Assembly (NCBI GenBank): GCA_030835085.1
Contig: JAUQWQ010000207.1
Span: 1 to 38,238 of the forward strand
Source: Ignavibacteria bacterium
GTDB taxonomy: Bacteria; Bacteroidota; Ignavibacteria; Tepidaquicellales; OLB5
Length of the DNA stretch: 38,238 nt
Direction of reading: 5' to 3'
A program made the position numbers and the translations under genes. The notes under the pieces were generated by a model. The model ran no database searches, was not told the DNA's origin, and saw only the letters and a list, made by a program, of their open reading frames with translations. Positions 34,613-38,238 of the stretch are shown here, one piece after another. Positions within the stretch are counted from its first letter, which is position 1; each line of letters begins with the position of its first letter.

Positions 34613-36355
34613 ATGAAAAAATTCATTCTTTCTTTGCTGCTGGTATTTATGGCAGCGGGTTCTTCTGTGGCCCAGGACTACCCGTTTACACCCATTGATA
34701 CTGCTTTTGCTTCCACAAACTATCTACTGCTTCCTCCGGGTTTTCAGTTCTCTATTGTATTTCAACAGGGACAGCCTGTAGTATTAAGTAACGGTACCAC
34801 CAAACCTTCCAGGGGTGTAAATGATTTCATTATGTATGTCCCGAACAACGGCTCAAGCACCAACGGCTGGTTATTTATTAACCATGAAACCGCTGATACT
34901 AATACATTTTTAGGCGATGGCGGCGGAGCAACCACAATGACAGTTTCAAAAGTCGGAAACTCATGGTATCCCACCGGACCTTTTAAACATATGAATTTCG
35001 CGCACATTGGTCTAACCAGGACCAACTGCGCAGGCGGCAACGGTATACTTGCAAACGGAAATATTCTGACAACGGAAGAATTTCCGCCAAACAGCAACCT
35101 GGAATTATATAATAATGGAGCCGGAATACGCGATACAACAGATTTTGGCGGATATAAGAGGTACCTGAATTTCGGGTGGATGGTTGAGTGTAATGTACAG
35201 GGTGATACCGCTTTAAGAAAGATGTTCCAGATGGGAAGATTTTCTCATGAAGCGGCCCAGGTAATGCCTGACGGCAGAACAGTATACCTGACAGATGATT
35301 TTTCGGGGGGATGTTTTTTTAAATTTGTTGCCAACACTTTTGGCGACTACACCGCGGGACAATTATATGCATATAAACAGGTTGGCAATTCAGGTACATG
35401 GCTTCCGCTGCCTATGAACAGAGATTCATTGAACAATGCGCGCACAGTTGCACAAAGGTTAGGAGCTACTTTGTTTATCAGGCTCGAAGATATTGATATG
35501 GACGCTTCGGGTAACATATACATTGCAGAAACCGGTGCTGATTCAGTTGATCTTTCATCGTATATAACGCTTGGAGGAGTTGTTGCAAACCACCTCGTTC
35601 CAAAACATGTTGGTTCCAACAGGTACGATGATCCGTACGGCAGAGTATTAAAACTCGATCCCGTTACACTTGGATTAAGCGTTCTGGTTGAAGGCGGCAC
35701 GGCATCAGACGGAAAAACAAATTTCGCATCGGTAGATAATATCCAGATAGACCGCGCGAGGAACATTATATATTTGCAGGAAGATCTCATCAGCGGCACA
35801 AGAGGCAGACAGCCATCATATATAACCTCGTCATCAAACTGGATATGCGAAGTATATGCTCTGAGTCTCAGCACGCCAAACGCCACGGTAAATGATCTTA
35901 AAAGATTCGCTAACTTCCCAAAAGGTGCAGAAGCAACCGGCGGATACTTTACTCCTGATTATAATAACTTTTTCATCAACGTTCAGCATCCTGCAAGCAG
36001 CAACGGTGCGCCGTTCAATGTTTCAACCACAGTATGTATTACCGGTTTTCCTCCGCTTGTAGGCATAGAAGGTGAAGGCGGTTCTGTTCCGAAAAGATTT
36101 GAACTGAATCAAAACTATCCCAACCCGTTCAACCCTTCAACAACTATCAAATTCTCGGTTCCCAAAGATGGCAACACGGCGATCAGGGTTTATGACGTCA
36201 AAGGTCAGCTTGTTAAAACGCTTGTGAACCAGAGAATAATTGTTGGCAATTATTCGGTTGATTTTAATGCATCTGAGCTTTCAAGCGGAGTATATTTTTA
36301 CACACTCGAAGCACCTGATTACAAAGGAACCAAAAAAATGATACTTGTAAAATAA
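34613..36355 (+). CDS. phoX: T9SS-exported PhoX/DUF839-type phosphatase
   Basis: PhoX enzymes are Ca/Fe-dependent alkaline phosphatases that release phosphate from organic monoesters outside the cell. The 580 residues start with a signal peptide (MKKFILSLLLVFMAAGSSVA) from ATG 34613; a GTG at 34601 adds four residues. Family motifs are WLFINHE, TNCAGGNGILANGNILTTEE (family NCAGGxTPxGTxLTCEE, with the conserved Cys), GRFSHEAA, VYLTDD, EDIDMDASGNIYIAETG, GRVLKLD and VDNIQID. It ends with QNYPNPFNPSTTIKFSV and KKMILVK, so it is exported by T9SS rather than the Tat route of classical PhoX. The 'GRFSHEAA' and EDID Glu/Asp residues fit metal binding by family comparison only. It has its own promoter and ends at a strong terminator. 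Confidence 0.83.
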   Translation: MKKFILSLLLVFMAAGSSVAQDYPFTPIDTAFASTNYLLLPPGFQFSIVFQQGQPVVLSNGTTKPSRGVNDFIMYVPNNGSSTNGWLFINHETADTNTFLGDGGGATTMTVSKVGNSWYPTGPFKHMNFAHIGLTRTNCAGGNGILANGNILTTEEFPPNSNLELYNNGAGIRDTTDFGGYKRYLNFGWMVECNVQGDTALRKMFQMGRFSHEAAQVMPDGRTVYLTDDFSGGCFFKFVANTFGDYTAGQLYAYKQVGNSGTWLPLPMNRDSLNNARTVAQRLGATLFIRLEDIDMDASGNIYIAETGADSVDLSSYITLGGVVANHLVPKHVGSNRYDDPYGRVLKLDPVTLGLSVLVEGGTASDGKTNFASVDNIQIDRARNIIYLQEDLISGTRGRQPSYITSSSNWICEVYALSLSTPNATVNDLKRFANFPKGAEATGGYFTPDYNNFFINVQHPASSNGAPFNVSTTVCITGFPPLVGIEGEGGSVPKRFELNQNYPNPFNPSTTIKFSVPKDGNTAIRVYDVKGQLVKTLVNQRIIVGNYSVDFNASELSSGVYFYTLEAPDYKGTKKMILVK

Positions 36356-36387
36356 AGTGTAGTTTGTTATAAGATGTTAATTGAATG

Positions 36388-36420
36388 AAAAAGTCCCGCT
36401 GGGTTTATGCGGGACTTTTT
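36388..36420. terminator. Bidirectional intrinsic terminator between convergent genes
   Basis: AAAAAGTCCCGC and GCGGGACTTTTT form a perfect 12-bp stem with a nine-base loop, with A-run and T-run built into the arms. It sits between the PhoX gene (plus) and the short T9SS gene (minus) and serves both strands. Confidence 0.9.
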
Positions 36421-36451
36421 GTTAGTTGTAAACAATCGTTATACCTCATAT

Positions 36452-37234
36452 CTATTTCACTATGATCATTTTCATAGCCCTGGTGAATTTCTTTCCATCA
36501 CCTTCCGCAACGATACGGTAGAAATACACACCTGATGCAATGTTTGAACCATTGAACTCAACAGTGTAATAATCCGCTTCCCTGTTTTCGTTAAGCAGAA
36601 TTGCTACTTCTCTTCCCAGCAGGTCATACACCACAATGCTTACTTTTCCGTTTACCGGCATTTCAAAGTTTATTTTGGTATTCGGATTCCCGGGATTTGG
36701 ATAGTTTTGACCCATATCAAATTTTCCCGGCGGGGCTATAGTCACTTCATCCTGAAGTTCATAATATTCGTAGTTTCCGCTCAAATCAATTTGTTTCAGC
36801 CTGAACTTATATTTTCCGGTTTTTAGATTTTCATCTTTATATATATAGCCGTTTGCTGTATTGGTTGTGCCTTTACCGGGGATGAAAACAATCTTCTGCC
36901 ATTCTTCCTTTCCTCCTTCAGCTTTTATTGGGGTTCTTTCAACTTCAAACCCAGCGTTGTTAAGCTCCCACTCCGTAACCCACATAAGGGTTACCGTGCG
37001 TTTGTTTGTACTGTGTGTGAATGATGAAAGGCTTACCGGAAGCGCGCCGGTGCATATAGAGCCTCCCCCCGACCAGACGCCGTTTATATATATATTATTG
37101 GCGCATACATCTGCGCCGGTCTGAACTTCCAAAGAAGTCTCTGTACTATATGTTATATCGCTGTGAGTCTGCGCTTTGGTTATTATGCCTGTCATCCATA
37201 TAAAGAAAAATATTGTTACTATTTTTGTTTTCAT
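36452..37234 (-). CDS. Short T9SS-sorted protein downstream of an S74 gene (copy 2)
   Basis: This 260-residue secreted protein has the same layout as the gene at 12939. It has a signal peptide (MKTKIVTIFFFIWMTGIITK), the block G-A-D-V-C-A ... G-x-G-S-I-C-T-G-A-L-P-V with two Cys, and a fibronectin-like domain (WVTEWELNNAGFEVERTP ... KFRLKQIDLSGNYEYYE). The T9SS domain has QNYPNPGNPNTKINFEM (Gly replacing Phe) and ends KMIIVK. I use ATG 37234, which gives the signal peptide; an earlier frame start at 37288 adds 18 residues and hides it. It lies 59 bases downstream of the S74 gene. Confidence 0.82.
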   Translation of the reverse strand: MKTKIVTIFFFIWMTGIITKAQTHSDITYSTETSLEVQTGADVCANNIYINGVWSGGGSICTGALPVSLSSFTHSTNKRTVTLMWVTEWELNNAGFEVERTPIKAEGGKEEWQKIVFIPGKGTTNTANGYIYKDENLKTGKYKFRLKQIDLSGNYEYYELQDEVTIAPPGKFDMGQNYPNPGNPNTKINFEMPVNGKVSIVVYDLLGREVAILLNENREADYYTVEFNGSNIASGVYFYRIVAEGDGKKFTRAMKMIIVK

Positions 37235-37293
37235 AATAGATTTGTTAAACTTTTCCTGTATTATTTCCCGGTGACAAAAAGGCTTCACTTCGG

Positions 37294-38238
37294 TTATTGG
37301 GTTATATCTGAATTAATTTCTGAGTTTATTTCTTTGATATGGTTTTGTTCAATAACATATTTTTCAAGGGTTGCCAGGCGTTCTTTAACGGATTCCAATA
37401 ATTCGACCTTCTTCTTAAGTTCATCATTCTCGGCTTTGAGTTCCTGTATTGATTTGATCATTGGAGCAATAAGGTCGTTGTAGCGCAGCTGGTACTCGCC
37501 TTCATCAGTAATTGTAAGCATTCCGGAGTTTTCTGCACCTTCCTCCTTTAATGATTCTTCAACTTCCTGGGCTATCAGGCCGTACTCGGTTTTTCCTGAT
37601 TCATCATTCCTGCGTGTGTAAGAAACCGGGCGCAGCCTGTTTATAAATCCAAGCCCTAAATCTGAGTTCAAAATATTTGATTTCAAATTCCTGTCGCTTG
37701 TGATGGTCCATGCAACCTGTATGCCTGCGTAATTAATAAGCGTATTTCCAATTCTAACCTGATTATCCCCCGATCCGTTAGGAACATATGAATTTGAGCC
37801 TATTGCAATATTACTGCTGCCGGTAGTTATGTTAATACCTGAATTATAACCAAAGCATGTATTTGATGAACCTGTGGTGCAATAACCAAGTGAGTAATAT
37901 CCAGAGGCAGTATTAAAATTTCCTGTTCTGTTTGATATAAGCGATTCAAATCCGATAGCTGTATTCAATGCGCCTGATACACTTGAATCAAGTGAATAAG
38001 TGCCTATGGAAGTATTGCCGTAGCCTGATATATTGTTTGAAAGAGCAAAGTTTCCGATAGCCAAATTAAGATTGCCGGTAGTGTTGGAAAACAGAGAACC
38101 TTCACCAAAAGCAATATTATTGCTGCCGGTTGTGTTGTTATAAAGCGATTGATATCCGAACGATGAAATACTGCTGCCGGTTGTATTGTTTATAACTGAT
38201 TGATAGCCAAATGCGGAGTTATAACTGCCGGTAGTGTT
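37294..38238 (-). CDS. YadA-head-like repeat protein with S74 chaperone domain (5' end outside window)
   Basis: The frame is open to the window edge, so at least 314 residues are visible. From the edge inward run about nine repeats of 17 residues, pattern N-T-T-G-x-x-N-x-A-F-G-x-x-S-L-x-N, like the left-handed beta-roll of YadA-type adhesin heads. GNTLINYAGIQ follows, then the S74 self-cleaving chaperone domain starting SDRNLKSNI, with the Ser-Lys pair five apart intact. EYGLIAQEVEESL and a coiled coil (IKSIQELKAENDELKKKVEL) follow. It ends without a membrane segment, unlike the S74 protein at 13714. It is probably a trimeric surface fibre. The short T9SS gene follows. Confidence 0.88.
   Translation of the reverse strand, partial: NTTGSYNSAFGYQSVINNTTGSSISSFGYQSLYNNTTGSNNIAFGEGSLFSNTTGNLNLAIGNFALSNNISGYGNTSIGTYSLDSSVSGALNTAIGFESLISNRTGNFNTASGYYSLGYCTTGSSNTCFGYNSGINITTGSSNIAIGSNSYVPNGSGDNQVRIGNTLINYAGIQVAWTITSDRNLKSNILNSDLGLGFINRLRPVSYTRRNDESGKTEYGLIAQEVEESLKEEGAENSGMLTITDEGEYQLRYNDLIAPMIKSIQELKAENDELKKKVELLESVKERLATLEKYVIEQNHIKEINSEINSDITQ
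37765..38238. repeat. 51-bp tandem coding repeats of the YadA-head-like region
   Basis: About nine units of 51 bases (17 codons) encode N-x-T-G-x-x-N-x-A-x-G-x-x-S-L-x-x. Units nearest the window edge are most alike (AACACTACCGGCAG and variants); those nearer the S74 domain have diverged. The array continues beyond the window. Confidence 0.75.

Noticed and set aside
37765-38238. Regular repeats suggesting a CRISPR array
   Set aside because: The 51-bp period equals 17 codons of an open frame with conserved protein pattern, and there are no unique spacers between identical repeats.
1-38238. tRNA or rRNA genes, integrase, insertion sequence or prophage
   Set aside because: None were seen; S74 domains are common in phage tail fibres, but these carry signal peptides and T9SS neighbours, and no other phage genes are present.

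Overview
The window looks like chromosomal DNA from the Bacteroidota/Chlorobiota supergroup, most likely an Ignavibacteria-type lineage. I infer this from AT-rich DNA, ten proteins ending in a type IX secretion system (T9SS) sorting domain with the QNYPNPFNP hallmark, and Bacteroidota-style promoters (TTTG or TTG, 19-21 bp, TAnnTTTG). Some genes have clear Shine-Dalgarno sites and several use TTG starts.

Region 1 (1-7,000, minus strand) is the translation/RNA housekeeping operon nusA-infB-rbfA-truB-ribF. A DUF4160-DUF2442 gene pair sits between infB and rbfA, and rimP is missing from its usual place before nusA. A promoter and a terminator-like hairpin lie in the nusA leader.

Region 2 (7,100-23,830) is an accessory stretch of secreted proteins. 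It holds a GH74-like beta-propeller protein, three BNR/propeller-repeat T9SS proteins, an S74-chaperone protein paired with a short T9SS protein, a DMT transporter with a REP-like N-terminal extension, a DUF1287 lipoprotein, small membrane proteins, and three divergent copies of an unnamed, mostly helical family of about 480 residues with an SPYFN-like N-terminal motif.

Region 3 (23,918-30,634, plus strand) begins with a small ribbon-helix-helix-like gene. A tight run follows: an outer-membrane barrel, three T9SS cargo proteins (one broken by an in-frame TAA) and a FecR-like exported protein. The three cargo genes share closely related sorting domains, each with a DNA palindrome at the same place.

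Region 4 (30,640-38,238) holds an outer-membrane barrel, a DoxX protein, an NnrS-like membrane protein behind an FNR/DNR-type box, crcB with a DUF190 gene, a T9SS-exported PhoX-type phosphatase, a perfect bidirectional terminator, and a second S74 + short T9SS gene pair. The S74 protein of that pair runs off the window edge and carries 17-residue YadA-head-like repeats.

Overall, a conserved housekeeping operon abuts an island devoted to the cell surface and to secreted propeller proteins. The most unusual points are the recurring S74/T9SS gene pair, the three SPYFN-family paralogues beside propeller genes, the FNR-type box before the NnrS-like gene, and several families of small palindromic or short-period repeats that reach into coding sequence.
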